Shown: in pieces, positions 28,512 to 36,997 of the stretch
Position numbering within the stretch: the stretch's first letter is position 1
Layout of the letters: each line of letters starts with the position of its first letter
Source of the DNA: Mesorhizobium loti
GTDB lineage: Bacteria; Pseudomonadota; Alphaproteobacteria; Rhizobiales; Rhizobiaceae
Assembly: GCF_003148495.1 (NCBI RefSeq)
Contig: NZ_QGGH01000020.1
Coordinates: 19,501 to 83,500, forward strand
DNA length: 64,000 bases
Direction of reading: 5' to 3'
The notes under the pieces: generated by a model
The model's database searches: none
Seen by the model: only the letters and a program-made list of their open reading frames with translations
Told to the model about the DNA's origin: nothing
Made by a program: the position numbers and the translations under genes

Positions 28512-30426
28512 TGTTAGGACACTTCTTTTCCAGGCGGTGCACCGCCAAAACAACCTCTATAACCTTAGCTCGTGCAGCCAGCCGGCTAATGGCTTTGCAT
28601 AGCCGCAAGAGGACAACGGCTAAGTGATCTTCTAGCTTGCCATTGTGGTTCGCCAGCCCTGGTGTCACTGGACGCATCACTTCCGGATCATCCAGCGTCG
28701 CAGCGCCGCAGCGGCAGGAGTGTGCCCGTTGAGCGCGCATATCATCACGTGGGATGGGCGGGCCAGCCCGTTTTCGCGGGCCATCTTCGGCAACAAGCAG
28801 GCGGACGACCCTGCGCACCGCGCGTCGATGGGTATCTGAACAATTCGCTTTTGCCATCTGGATCACTCGCCCGCAAATAGGGCGGTCTTGATTCAAATTC
28901 TGAATTGGAGCCAAGAGGCGGCATACCAGTCCGCCGGGTGCATAGTCGATCTCGACGCGCGCCCCGAAATCTGCCGATAGGACGCGATTTACGAGGCGAG
29001 TCCCAAAGCCCTCCTTCACCGGTGCGGTGACCGGCGGGCCGCCTGCCTCAATCCACTCGAAGTGAAACGTGACGGCATCTCCCTCACGCTCCTCCCGCCA
29101 GGAAACGTGAACCGTCCCCCGGTTGTTGGAAAGCGCCCCATACTTGGCAGCATTCGTCGCCAACTCATGGGTGGCTAGGGCGAGCGACAACGCCTGTTTC
29201 GAGCCCAAGGTGATTTCTGGGCCAGATATGATGAACCTCCCTTGTCCGGTCCGGTGGGCTTCAAGTGCGTCGTGGACAACATTCCTTACTGACGCCGTAG
29301 CCCAGGTGTCTGCCGTCAGAGTGTCGTGGGCTTTTCCGAAGGCGGCCAAACGCCCGTGGAAGGTCGCCAGGGCAGCGGCGGAAGGAGTTCCCCGAAGGGT
29401 CTGTCCGGCGATTGCGCTGACCATTGCCAACGTGTTCTTAACTCGGTGCTTCAATTCCTGATTCATCAATCTCAAATGCTCTTCGGCCTGGACGTGGTCA
29501 GTGACATCGATCCCTTCGCAGAAGATTCCCGTGCTCTCCCCGGTTCTCAGGATGATCGGCTGATAGACAAAGTCGACCACTCTTGTCTTGGCAAGCGCTT
29601 CGGCGTCTCCAGCAAAGATGACCGGGACCCGCCTGCCAACATGAGCGACGCCTGTTCGATAGACCTCATCTAGCAATTCGAAAAAACCTTGGCCCTCCAT
29701 CTCTGGGATCACATCGCGCACAGTTTTTCCTACGCATGTCCGATCCCCAACCAGGCGCTTGTAGGCAGCGTTGGCAATTTCGAAGACATGGTTCGGACCT
29801 TGGAGCACCGCTATGAAACCGGGCGCTTGTTCAAAGAGTTGCTCAAGGTAGCGAGTGTGATCTTCCAACGCCTCCTTTGCCAGATGCCTCTCAGTAACGT
29901 CATTGCAGATGACCAGGACCCCACCGACCTCGCCATCGACATCAATCGGCCCGTAACTATACGTCCACCAGACATCCTCGCGCTTGCCGTTGCGGGTCAC
30001 GGGGACCAAGGCGTCCTCGTGCCAAGTCGAGCCTTTTCCGGCCATGACGTATTCGATTTGAGGACCGATGATGTGCCAGATTTCAGCCCAACAATCCTTG
30101 CCACGGTCTCCGAGGGCGGTCGGATGCCGCTCAGGTCCTAGTGTGGCCCGGTAGGCATCATTGTAGAATTGGATGAGGTCGGGCCCCCACCAGATGAACA
30201 TGGGGTGACGCGACTGGAGCATCAGCTTGACGGTGGTACGCAAACTTTGGGGCCAACCTTGAGGTGGCCCGAGGCCGGTCTTGTTCCAGTCGTAAGCTCG
30301 GGTGAGCGAGCCCATTTCCCCGCCACCTGACAGGAAATTGGTATTCGACGGAGAATCACCGATCGGCGCAGTGTCTAGAAGGTCGTTCAACACGCATCCT
30401 CCCTTGCAGGCGAAAGCGCGAAGCAT
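28483..30426 (-). CDS. PAS-PAS histidine kinase, HWE family, with run-on C-terminus
   Basis: A 647-residue frame. Residues 40-180 and 190-310 are PAS domains (RHPMFIWWGPDLIQFYNDAY and APGFIAVLQGPNHVFEIANA). The HWE domain has its phosphoacceptor in ELKHRVKNT (His 327), N box ATHELATNAAKYG and W-x-E in FEWIEAGGP. The kinase proper ends near residue 510 (GLVCRLLAPI). The final 130 or so residues are basic, Cys-rich and unlike any kinase tail, and they overlap the next gene's start. This suggests loss of the original stop. The start MLRAF is uncertain; it abuts a 98-base repeat (30418-30515). Confidence 0.82.
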   Translation of the reverse strand: MLRAFACKGGCVLNDLLDTAPIGDSPSNTNFLSGGGEMGSLTRAYDWNKTGLGPPQGWPQSLRTTVKLMLQSRHPMFIWWGPDLIQFYNDAYRATLGPERHPTALGDRGKDCWAEIWHIIGPQIEYVMAGKGSTWHEDALVPVTRNGKREDVWWTYSYGPIDVDGEVGGVLVICNDVTERHLAKEALEDHTRYLEQLFEQAPGFIAVLQGPNHVFEIANAAYKRLVGDRTCVGKTVRDVIPEMEGQGFFELLDEVYRTGVAHVGRRVPVIFAGDAEALAKTRVVDFVYQPIILRTGESTGIFCEGIDVTDHVQAEEHLRLMNQELKHRVKNTLAMVSAIAGQTLRGTPSAAALATFHGRLAAFGKAHDTLTADTWATASVRNVVHDALEAHRTGQGRFIISGPEITLGSKQALSLALATHELATNAAKYGALSNNRGTVHVSWREEREGDAVTFHFEWIEAGGPPVTAPVKEGFGTRLVNRVLSADFGARVEIDYAPGGLVCRLLAPIQNLNQDRPICGRVIQMAKANCSDTHRRAVRRVVRLLVAEDGPRKRAGPPIPRDDMRAQRAHSCRCGAATLDDPEVMRPVTPGLANHNGKLEDHLAVVLLRLCKAISRLAARAKVIEVVLAVHRLEKKCPNNGLHADLVR

Positions 30427-30515
30427 CTTTCAACCACCAGCTTGCCGGGGCGATGCTGAGGGCGCTCCACATTACTCGCTGAGGCAGGCTCTCACAACAC
30501 ACTTCGGATTGCCAC
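30418..30515. repeat. 98-base dispersed repeat A, copy 1
   Basis: Matches 50311-50408 with only about four differences. It begins at GCGAAGCATC, which on the minus strand is the start codon region (ATGCTTCGC) of both flanking frames. The rest of 30516-31115 holds no credible gene. Confidence 0.8.
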
Positions 30516-31115
30516 AAGGCCGGATCCGCGTAAGCGCTCCCATCTATGTGCCAGCTGATGGTCTTCCCCCAGCGAGACTCTACCCGGTCCTGGCGACCCA
30601 CCGTCTTCTGTACTAGTGGCAGGGGCCAAGGCCGCATCTTTAACTCGGACGGTGTTTGAATGGGCAGCGTGAGTTTCGCCGACTTTGAGACGGTCGTCGG
30701 TGGCCAGATGCTAGGGCTCCGTCAGACAGCGTGATCTCCTCGAATGGGGGCATGCACACTCGTTCCACATGACGCTACGTCAAGAATCAGCTACCGCTAA
30801 AGTTGCGGCGGACCTCTATCCCGCCTGGCCGGCGCTGCATTTCCCTCCCATTTGTGCGCGCCGGCCATCTTATTCCGCCGGCCAGCTATTCTTAGCGATC
30901 AGCGTTTTCGGGTGGCTAGAATGCGGGCCTCCCGCAGGAGCGCCAGTGTACCCCAAGAAGGCGATCAGCTCGCGAGTCTGCTCTTCAGCGATGTCCACCT
31001 CATTGACTAAGCAAAACCCATTTCATCCTCCTACGAGATGGCACCTTTGATGTGGGGTGAACCCTGGCGATCGACCACCAGGGCTCGCGAAGACGGACCG
31101 ATGTGCCTGTCCTCG

Positions 31116-31626
31116 CTAGGCTGCCTCGGCAGCGACGTTGACCGCAGATTCCGCGAGTTCGGTAAGAGTCGCGTCGGTGTCTTTTTCTTCGCCCAGCGTC
31201 AGGTCCAACAGATTGACTGCCTCGGTCAGGCCGAGTTCCGCCGCCCAGGTCCGCATCGTGCCGTAGCGCGAGATCTCATAGTGTTCCACAGCCTGTGCCG
31301 CCGCGAGCAGGCCGGCATCGAGGGCAGGGGAGCCTTTATACTCCTCCATGATCTCGGCGCCTTCGTCAGTGATGCCGACGATGGCAGCACAGGTCTTGGC
31401 CGTAGGCTTTTTACCGATGACCTCAAAGACCTCTTGGAGGCGGGCGACGTGCTCTTCGGTCTGGCCGCGATGCTTCTCGAAGGCAGCCTTCAGGTCGGCA
31501 CTCTGTGCGGCCTTCGCCATCTTGGGCAGGGTTGCGAGGATCTTCTTCTCCGCGAAGTAGATGTCCTTGAGGGTGTCGTGAAAAAGATCGTTGAGGTTTT
31601 TGGATGATGCTTTGGGTGGTCGCCAT
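31116..31626 (-). pseudogene. DUF892/YciF-family ferritin-like protein, frameshift at codon 5
   Basis: The main frame encodes a full DUF892 four-helix protein (LNDLFHDTLKDIYFAEKKIL, then EEHVARLQEVFEVIGKK and AAAQAVEHYEISRYG). The natural start is the ATG at 31626, with AGGAG in front, giving MATT. One extra C in ACCACCCAAAGC then shifts it out of frame with the rest (KASSKNLNDLF). Without that base the protein would be intact. The alternative is translation from an upstream start in the main frame (up to 31712), which has no ribosome site. It is a paralogue of 17817. Confidence 0.8.
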
Positions 31627-31645
31627 TTCTTTTGCTCCTGCCTGT

Positions 31646-31729
31646 TGTTGGGCCTCGTCAATTCGGGAGGCCCGTCGTTAACAGAGTGTCCACTTTCCCG
31701 TTCCCACCCCATACGAATAGTGTGGGGGC
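31646..31729. repeat. dispersed repeat B, copy 1
   Basis: A stretch of about 84 bases (from TGTTGGGCCTCGTCAATTCG on) recurs in diverged form at 50433-50513. It contains the stress promoter of the DUF892 gene. Confidence 0.7.
31680..31704 (-). promoter_or_regulatory. EcfG-like promoter, TGTT variant
   Basis: Minus strand: GGAAC (31704-31700), 16 bases, TGTT (31683-31680), 54 bases before the DUF892 ATG. In repeat B copy 2 the same position reads GGAGC-16-CGTT. Confidence 0.5.
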
Positions 31730-31735
31730 GCAGCT

Positions 31736-32035
31736 TTAAGAGCCGCGCCGCTGGAGTTCCTCGTAGGTGCAGGTGGCGACGATATCGCCACGATCACTGC
31801 GTGCGCGCACCGCCCATCCGACCGGCGCCTCCGACTTGTCGAGCGCGTCTTTCCACAGATCCCCGCTTGACCGATTGACCTCGTCCTGGACGGCGCCGAG
31901 ATTGGGCAAGGAAATGCCCGGCACGATCCCCACCACGCCCTTGTCCTGGTACTCGAACGTATAGATGCCACTCTCACCTTTTGCGTGGTCCGCGTGCAGG
32001 TCCGGGCGGTCGAATGCTATAACCTGCACCATCAT
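31736..32035 (-). CDS. conserved hypothetical protein
   Basis: A 99-residue soluble protein (MMVQVIAFDRPDLHADHAKG at the start, CTYEELQRRGS at the end). It has mixed alpha/beta character and no signal. It is upstream of the DUF892 gene in the same direction, but a promoter lies between them. I do not recognise the family. Confidence 0.5.
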   Translation of the reverse strand: MMVQVIAFDRPDLHADHAKGESGIYTFEYQDKGVVGIVPGISLPNLGAVQDEVNRSSGDLWKDALDKSEAPVGWAVRARSDRGDIVATCTYEELQRRGS

Positions 32036-32113
32036 CTGCTTGGCCGTTTCTACCAGCTCCTCGTCAGTGCGTGCCGCCTCGCCTGAGACATTGCGAGAGC
32101 CTCCGCGTGGTCA

Positions 32114-32310
32114 ATGCCGTTGATGCCGACCCTGGTGGACAAGCCGCCAGAAGGTGCGGACTGGATTCACGAGGTCAAATTCGACGGCTACCGATCCCAG
32201 ATGATCATCGACAAACAGGGCACCCGCATCTTTACCCGGCGCGGGCTCGACTGAACTTCGAAATACCGCGACCTGGCCGCTGCCTCGGCCGCGCTCGACG
32301 TCGAGAGCCG
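32114..32310 (+). pseudogene. fragment of an ATP-dependent DNA ligase (LigD type)
   Basis: Codons read MPTLVDKPPEGADWIHEVKF and then DGYRSQMIIDKQGTRIF. They include ligase motif I (EVKFDGYR, where the Lys accepts AMP). A TGA replaces the Trp expected after RRGLD, then SKYRDLAAAS continues in frame. Only about 65 codons remain, joined directly to a fragment of another gene. The better-preserved ligase is at 61109. Confidence 0.75.
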
Positions 32311-32385
32311 CTGGAGGAGCGTCGCGAGATTCTGGAAAGCATGATTCCGGCAGGTCCCGTGCCACGATCAGCCAACAGCGCCCGG

Positions 32386-32487
32386 ATCACGGTGCCGCGG
32401 CACGAGTTGGACTTCATCAGCAAGGTCGGCCATATGGGAGATCGAGAGGCGGTCTTTTCGGAACTGATGTCTCGGCTGAAGCGCTAG
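32386..32487 (+). pseudogene. internally deleted copy of the protein at 16663
   Basis: Reads ITVPRHELDFISKVG, then a deletion of about 8 residues, then GDREAVFSELMSRLKR. It matches residues 24-66 of the protein at 16663. It is in frame with the ligase fragment before it, so a chimeric frame spans 32261-32487. Confidence 0.6.
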
Positions 32488-32555
32488 ACCAGCATTGCCG
32501 AATGGCGCTCAGTTAATCCCATTCGCGGCGCCCCAGCCCGGCCTTCAATTGCGGT

Positions 32556-33593
32556 TCAGTAGCTCGGCACAAGGCGCGTGTTGCGCAGCGGCAGGGCCAT
32601 GGTGAAATGCAAGCCGTCACGATGGTAGTTCAAGTCGAGTTTGGCGTTGCACTGCACGGTCACGACCTTTTCCAGAAGTGTCGTGCCAAATCCGCGGCGC
32701 TTGGGCTGCTCGACCTCGGGCCCGTCCCGTTCCCGCCAGTCGAGATTGACGATCGGGGTGTCGCCGGACGTGTCTATCGACCAGCGGACATCAAGGCGGC
32801 CTTGAGTTCGCGACAGCGCGCCGAACTTCGACGAATTGGACGCCAGTTCGTGGAAAGCCATCCCGACGGGAATCGCAATGTCGGCGACAAGCGCGACGTT
32901 CGGGCCTTCCAGAACGATACGCGGCCTGTCGCGTGTCTCGTAGTGGTCAAGCTCGCTTTCGAGCAACTTATGCAGGGAAGCAGTCTGCCAATAATCGTCG
33001 GTAAGCATCGAATGGGTGTCGGCCAAGGACACGAGCCTGGCCGAAAAATCACGCACGAAATCTTCGACGTTGCCGCTCGACCTGGCCGTCGCCCCCATCA
33101 TGGCGCGAACGTTGGCCAAGGTGTTCTTGACGCGGTGATGCAGCTCGCGGATGAGCAGCTTCTGCCTGTCGGCGACTTCCTGCTTCTGTTCGATGTAGGA
33201 TTGGACCTCCCGCTGGCGGGCGCGGGCGCGCAGGGCGGAGCGCACTGAGTTGGCAAGGCTCGAGGCCAGGAATGGCCGTTCAAGCACGATCAGATAGCGG
33301 TCCAGAAATGCCAGCCGCGTATCAACTTCGGCGCCCCGCATGGTCAGAAGCACAATTGGAAAATCCGACCATGCCGGTTGGCTTTCAAGCCAAGCTGCGA
33401 ACCGGCTTCGATCGGAACTGATCAGTGCCTCTTCCGCCACGACAAGACACTGCGCTTCGTCGAGCAGGGGCACGGTTTCCTCCAGGTTGTCGCAGACATG
33501 TGCGGCAATCTGGTTTGTCGCCAGGATGGCGGCTGCGAGCTTCGCATCGCGGCCAACCGGCGCCAGCACGAGGACTGCGGCGCTCGACGACAT
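32556..33593 (-). CDS. HWE-family histidine kinase with N-terminal receiver-like domain
   Basis: A 345-residue protein. Residues 5-125 look like a receiver domain (AVLVLAPVGRDAKLAAAIL, then FPIVLLTMRG), but the usual phosphoacceptor Asp is not evident (AEEAL at that place). A coiled coil follows, then an HWE domain with His in ELHHRVKNT (His 152/153), N box FHELASNSSKFG and W-x-E as LDWRERDGP. Its ATG overlaps the kaiC stop by one base, so translation is coupled. It shares kaiC's stress promoter. Confidence 0.85.
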   Translation of the reverse strand: MSSSAAVLVLAPVGRDAKLAAAILATNQIAAHVCDNLEETVPLLDEAQCLVVAEEALISSDRSRFAAWLESQPAWSDFPIVLLTMRGAEVDTRLAFLDRYLIVLERPFLASSLANSVRSALRARARQREVQSYIEQKQEVADRQKLLIRELHHRVKNTLANVRAMMGATARSSGNVEDFVRDFSARLVSLADTHSMLTDDYWQTASLHKLLESELDHYETRDRPRIVLEGPNVALVADIAIPVGMAFHELASNSSKFGALSRTQGRLDVRWSIDTSGDTPIVNLDWRERDGPEVEQPKRRGFGTTLLEKVVTVQCNAKLDLNYHRDGLHFTMALPLRNTRLVPSY

Positions 33594-35080
33594 TACGATG
33601 CCTTGTCTCTCAGAAGATCGGTCTGCTTGCCCTCAAACTCTGGAGATCCCATCAGAATGCCGCGGAACTGTTCCAAGGGCTCACCGACCGCCACGCCGGT
33701 GACGCCGATCTTGAACTCGCGAATGGTCTCCTCGTGCGGGCCGACGCGTTTCTTGATGACCGAAATGGCGCGTCGCAACCGGCCTGCGGTTTCGAAGAAA
33801 CGCAGCAGCATAACGGAATCGCAGAGATAGGTCATATCGACGGGTGCTGCCATTTGACCAAACAAACCATGATTGGCTAACAGCAGGATCGTCACGACAG
33901 CCTTCTGATTGAGGTAGGTGAGAATCTCGTGCATTTGAAGCACGAGATGCTGTTCTTCCGACATGGCATTGAGATAGCCGGTGAGGCTGTCGATCACGAC
34001 GATCCGGGCATTGGAGCCTTCCACGGCCGCCTGGATGCGCGAAGACAATTCGCCTGGCGAAAGCTCAGCCGGATTGACCGGCTCGAGCATCAGCATGCCA
34101 TCATCGGCAAATGGTTCCAGGTCCATGCCAAGCCCTGCGGCACGTGCCAGGAAAATGCGCTTGGTTTCGTCAAACAATAGCACCAGTACACGCTCGCCCC
34201 GTTTGAGCGCGGCATGGCAATAGGTGCAGGCGATGGTCGACTTGCCGACGCCGGACGGCCCCATCAAGAGCGTGCTGGTACCGCGTTCCAGGCCGCCGCC
34301 CAGCAGGGTGTCGATCTGGTTGTTGCTTGTGGCCAGGATGCCGTGCTCGACCATCTCGTGCTCGGCTGCAACCAGCCGCGGAAAGGCGGTCACGCCACCT
34401 GGGCGAATGACGAAATCGTGAAAGCCGCCCCGGATCTGCACGCCGCGCATCTTGATCACGCGCAACCTTCTGCGCTCCCCGCCATAGATAGGCGACAGTT
34501 GCTCCATGCGAATGACGCCGTGACTGATCGAATGCAAATTGAGGTCGTCCTGCTCGGCAGTCAGGTCGTCGAGCATAAGCACCGTGACATTGTTGAGCAT
34601 GAAGAAGCTCTTGAGCGCCAACACCTGACGCCGATAGCGCAGCGACCCTTGGGACAAAAGCCGGATTTCAGACAGCGAATCGAACACCACACGATCGGGT
34701 TTGATACGCCCGATCTCGGCCAAGGCAGACTGCACGGTTTCCCCGAGTTCCAGTTCCGAGGAGTGGACCAATGTCTGAAGCTGCGCCGGATCGAGACTGA
34801 GCTCCGGAGGCACAAGTTCAAGAATTTGCACGCCCTTCAGATCCCAGCCGTGACGGCCGGCAACCGAGAGCAGTTCGCGCTTGCTTTCTGACAGAGTGAT
34901 GTAAAGGCATGTCTCGCCGTTCTTGGCGCCCTCGATCAGGAACTGGAGGCCAAGGGTCGTTTTCCCAGAACCTGGTTTCCCCTCGATGAGGTGGGATCGG
35001 TTCTTGGCGTAGCCGCCACGAAGGATGTAATCGAGACCGCTAACTCCAGAAGCGATCGCTGAGGCATCGTCTCTGTCCAA
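33593..35080 (-). CDS. KaiC-like double-RecA ATPase
   Basis: A protein of about 495 residues with two RecA/KaiC ATPase domains. Walker A motifs are EGKPGSGKTT (about residues 33-42) and GPSGVGKST (about 274-282). Walker B-like hydrophobic stretches are RVVFDSL and RIVVIDSLTGYL. Bacterial KaiC homologues outside cyanobacteria are linked to stress and signalling rather than to a full clock; kaiA and kaiB are absent here. The frame opens at 35140, but the EcfG promoter at 35109-35133 lies inside it, so the TTG at 35080 after GGGGGA is the likely start. It is coupled to the HWE kinase. Confidence 0.88.
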   Translation of the reverse strand: MDRDDASAIASGVSGLDYILRGGYAKNRSHLIEGKPGSGKTTLGLQFLIEGAKNGETCLYITLSESKRELLSVAGRHGWDLKGVQILELVPPELSLDPAQLQTLVHSSELELGETVQSALAEIGRIKPDRVVFDSLSEIRLLSQGSLRYRRQVLALKSFFMLNNVTVLMLDDLTAEQDDLNLHSISHGVIRMEQLSPIYGGERRRLRVIKMRGVQIRGGFHDFVIRPGGVTAFPRLVAAEHEMVEHGILATSNNQIDTLLGGGLERGTSTLLMGPSGVGKSTIACTYCHAALKRGERVLVLLFDETKRIFLARAAGLGMDLEPFADDGMLMLEPVNPAELSPGELSSRIQAAVEGSNARIVVIDSLTGYLNAMSEEQHLVLQMHEILTYLNQKAVVTILLLANHGLFGQMAAPVDMTYLCDSVMLLRFFETAGRLRRAISVIKKRVGPHEETIREFKIGVTGVAVGEPLEQFRGILMGSPEFEGKQTDLLRDKAS

Positions 35081-35108
35081 TTGATCCCCCGAATTCCGAG
35101 AACGAGAT

Positions 35109-35133
35109 AACGGCGGGAACCTTTGGCGGTTCC
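35109..35133 (-). promoter_or_regulatory. EcfG-type promoter of kaiC-HWE kinase
   Basis: Minus strand: GGAAC (35133-35129), 16 bases, CGTT (35112-35109), 29 bases before TTG 35080. Confidence 0.75.
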
Positions 35134-35197
35134 ACGTCAAGTTGCGGGCATTCCGTTGCTTCTTAAGAGACGACTGGAAAGCGGAAGAGTTTCGGCG

Positions 35198-35230
35198 CCA
35201 AAAAGGGGCGCTGTGCCTACAGCGCCCCTT
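35198..35230 (-). terminator. rho-independent terminator of csbD
   Basis: AAGGGGCGCTGT (35203-35214) pairs perfectly with 35219-35230. On the minus strand the stem is followed by five T. Confidence 0.8.
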
Positions 35231-35250
35231 GCAGTTCAGTTGGGAATTAT

Positions 35251-35454
35251 CTACCAGCCTTGCCGGCCGTACCAGTCATCGATGTCGCGCCGAGCGCGAT
35301 CCTTTTCGATACCGTAGCGTTCCTGAATTTTGCCTTCCAGCTGATCGCGCTTGCCCGCGATACGGTCGAGATCATCGTCAGTAAGTTTGCCCCACTGTTC
35401 CTTGACCTTGCCCTTGACCTGCTTCCAGTTGCCTTCGACACGGTTCCAGTCCAT
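35251..35454 (-). CDS. CsbD-family stress protein
   Basis: A 67-residue hydrophilic protein of the YjbJ/CsbD type: MDWNRVEGNWKQVKGKVKEQ, then DDLDRIAGKRDQLEGKIQER. Members are among the most abundant stress-induced proteins; the function is unknown. It has an exact EcfG promoter 35 bases upstream and a perfect terminator, a clean one-gene unit. The frameshifted relative is at 3420. Confidence 0.93.
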   Translation of the reverse strand: MDWNRVEGNWKQVKGKVKEQWGKLTDDDLDRIAGKRDQLEGKIQERYGIEKDRARRDIDDWYGRQGW

Positions 35455-35488
35455 GGCACCTATCCTTCACTGTTTGAGACAGAGCAAA

Positions 35489-35513
35489 AACGCCGTCAGG
35501 CGAGGGGAGTTCC
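35489..35513 (-). promoter_or_regulatory. EcfG-type promoter of csbD
   Basis: Minus strand: GGAAC (35513-35509), 16 bases, CGTT (35492-35489), 35 bases before the csbD ATG. Confidence 0.8.
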
Positions 35514-35831
35514 CGTCAATTTTCAGCAGATCGACTGACGAAGCGTGGCGAGCTAAGCGGGTTCCAAAGCATGCCCTCTGACGCGATAGATCGCTCGAAG
35601 CGGCCGGTGTTTCCCACCGTCTCCGATACAAACGCTCGGGATCGAAGCTTCGGGGTAACGACATGGGCGCTGGGCCGGCACGTTCCAACTACAGCCCGCT
35701 TCCCAGCAGGGTGCGGGCCTCGATCCCCGCAGCCTTCGGGGGGAAGCGCCTGACGCTTGCCGCCCGCGAACTTTTTTCTGGCCGCGCCATCCGAGCTGCC
35801 GGGTCTAGCCGACCTCCAGCTTCTTCAGGTG

Positions 35832-36047
35832 CTACTTCTTGGTGATGTTGCCGTTGTTCAGATCGAAGGCTTCAGTGCCGCGCGCCTGGGCGTAGAAATC
35901 GTCCTGCAGTTCTCCCCATTCTCCAAGGAAGGCCCCACAACTGCTGCAGTGAATGCGGGTGTGTTCTTCGGCGTCTTCGGGAATATCCATCCGGACTGTC
36001 CGGCACGCTTTGCAGTCCAATTTGTGGTCGAGCCGCCTGGCACCCAT
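35832..36047 (-). CDS. small zinc-ribbon protein
   Basis: A 71-residue protein starting MGARRLDHKLDCKACRTVRM with a second pair CSSCGAFLGEWGEL. It is a paralogue of 23938, with 12 extra C-terminal residues. The four Cys suit one zinc. ATG 36047 is chosen because it matches the paralogue's start. No promoter motif is seen; 36048-36409 holds no credible gene. Confidence 0.65.
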   Translation of the reverse strand: MGARRLDHKLDCKACRTVRMDIPEDAEEHTRIHCSSCGAFLGEWGELQDDFYAQARGTEAFDLNNGNITKK

Positions 36048-36409
36048 GTTTGGTTTTCTCCGCGCCTCGCGCATTCAACTGGCCGCGATTTAACATGTGA
36101 CATCGTAACAGAGGATTCTAATCGCTGCGACCTTTGACACGCGGATGAGGCGCGCACGCGGCAACGAACTTCCGAAAGATTGGCTGGAGGTCACGTCGGC
36201 ACATTCACCCAGCTTTTGCTGACGCGAGCCGAGCCAGGACCTTTGAGGGGCGAGCGGAAAGCGAAGCGCCATCCTACGCGACCTTGTGTCGGCGCAACCA
36301 TTCGGGGTCGCTGGCACCTGGACTGATAACAGCTCATCTGATTTTGTTTGCCCGACATCCGAAGGCGCGGTTCCCCGAGAACAAATCGGAGCGGCCTAGG
36401 TCCGCATAG

Positions 36410-36538
36410 CTACCCAATTGCCCGGCCCACCAGCAACACGGTCAGGACGACCACCCCACCCCAGACCGCAATCGTTGCCAGGGTCCGCGCGTTCAATCGG
36501 CCCCTGCGATGCCGTCTGGGTGGGTGTGATCTTGACAT
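36410..36538 (-). CDS. single-helix micro-protein
   Basis: A 42-residue protein. A strongly basic N-terminus (MSRSHPPRRHRRGRLNARTL) is followed by one membrane helix (TIAVWGGVVVLTVLLVG). It starts 3 bases after the stop of the exported His/Arg-rich protein, so the two are probably co-translated. Confidence 0.5.
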   Translation of the reverse strand: MSRSHPPRRHRRGRLNARTLATIAVWGGVVVLTVLLVGRAIG

Positions 36539-36541
36539 CGG

Positions 36542-36781
36542 TTAGTAGCGGCGCCAATCGCAAATGCGCACCTTCTTGATGACCCAGTGATGGTGACGCC
36601 ACACCTTCTTGACCTTCACGAAGCAATGGCGATTGTGATGACGGCGCCAGTGATGCCGGCCCGTATTGCCATTGTCCGTTGTGATGATGACGCTTGCGGC
36701 TTGCACCGGTGCTACCGCTGCGGATGAAACGGCCGAAAAAGTAGAGACGGCGATAAGCGCCGATAGGATGAGGTTTTTCAC
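36542..36781 (-). CDS. exported His/Arg-rich protein
   Basis: A 79-residue protein with a signal peptide (MKNLILSALIAVSTFSAVSS, cleavage near VQA-AS). The mature part is unusually rich in His, Arg and Trp (GRHHWRRHHNRH, then VWRHHHWVIKKVRICDWRRY). It could bind metals or anionic envelope polymers (inference). It forms a two-gene unit with the micro-protein downstream. Confidence 0.6.
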   Translation of the reverse strand: MKNLILSALIAVSTFSAVSSAAVAPVQAASVIITTDNGNTGRHHWRRHHNRHCFVKVKKVWRHHHWVIKKVRICDWRRY

Positions 36782-36997
36782 TTGGGTTTCTCCCAGCTAT
36801 TGAACTAAGCTTATATATACTCACGCCCGGCAAATTGCTCCGAGGGGCATCTACTTCCGCGTTGTGCGCTTGCAGCCGTTTTGACCTTCATGGCGAGCGA
36901 CGATCTGGGGATCGTCTTTGTTGAGGTGGCCGCACTCTCCGACATATGGATCGAAGCCTGTCGCCCTTCGGTAGGGCAGACGGGCTTCGGCCGATTC

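Noticed and set aside
32607..33248. 213-codon frame opposite the HWE kinase
   Set aside because: Antisense to a gene with clear kinase motifs and no start signals of its own.
33593..35080. Circadian clock locus
   Set aside because: Only a KaiC homologue is present; KaiA, KaiB, SasA and RpaA are missing, so a true clock cannot be claimed.
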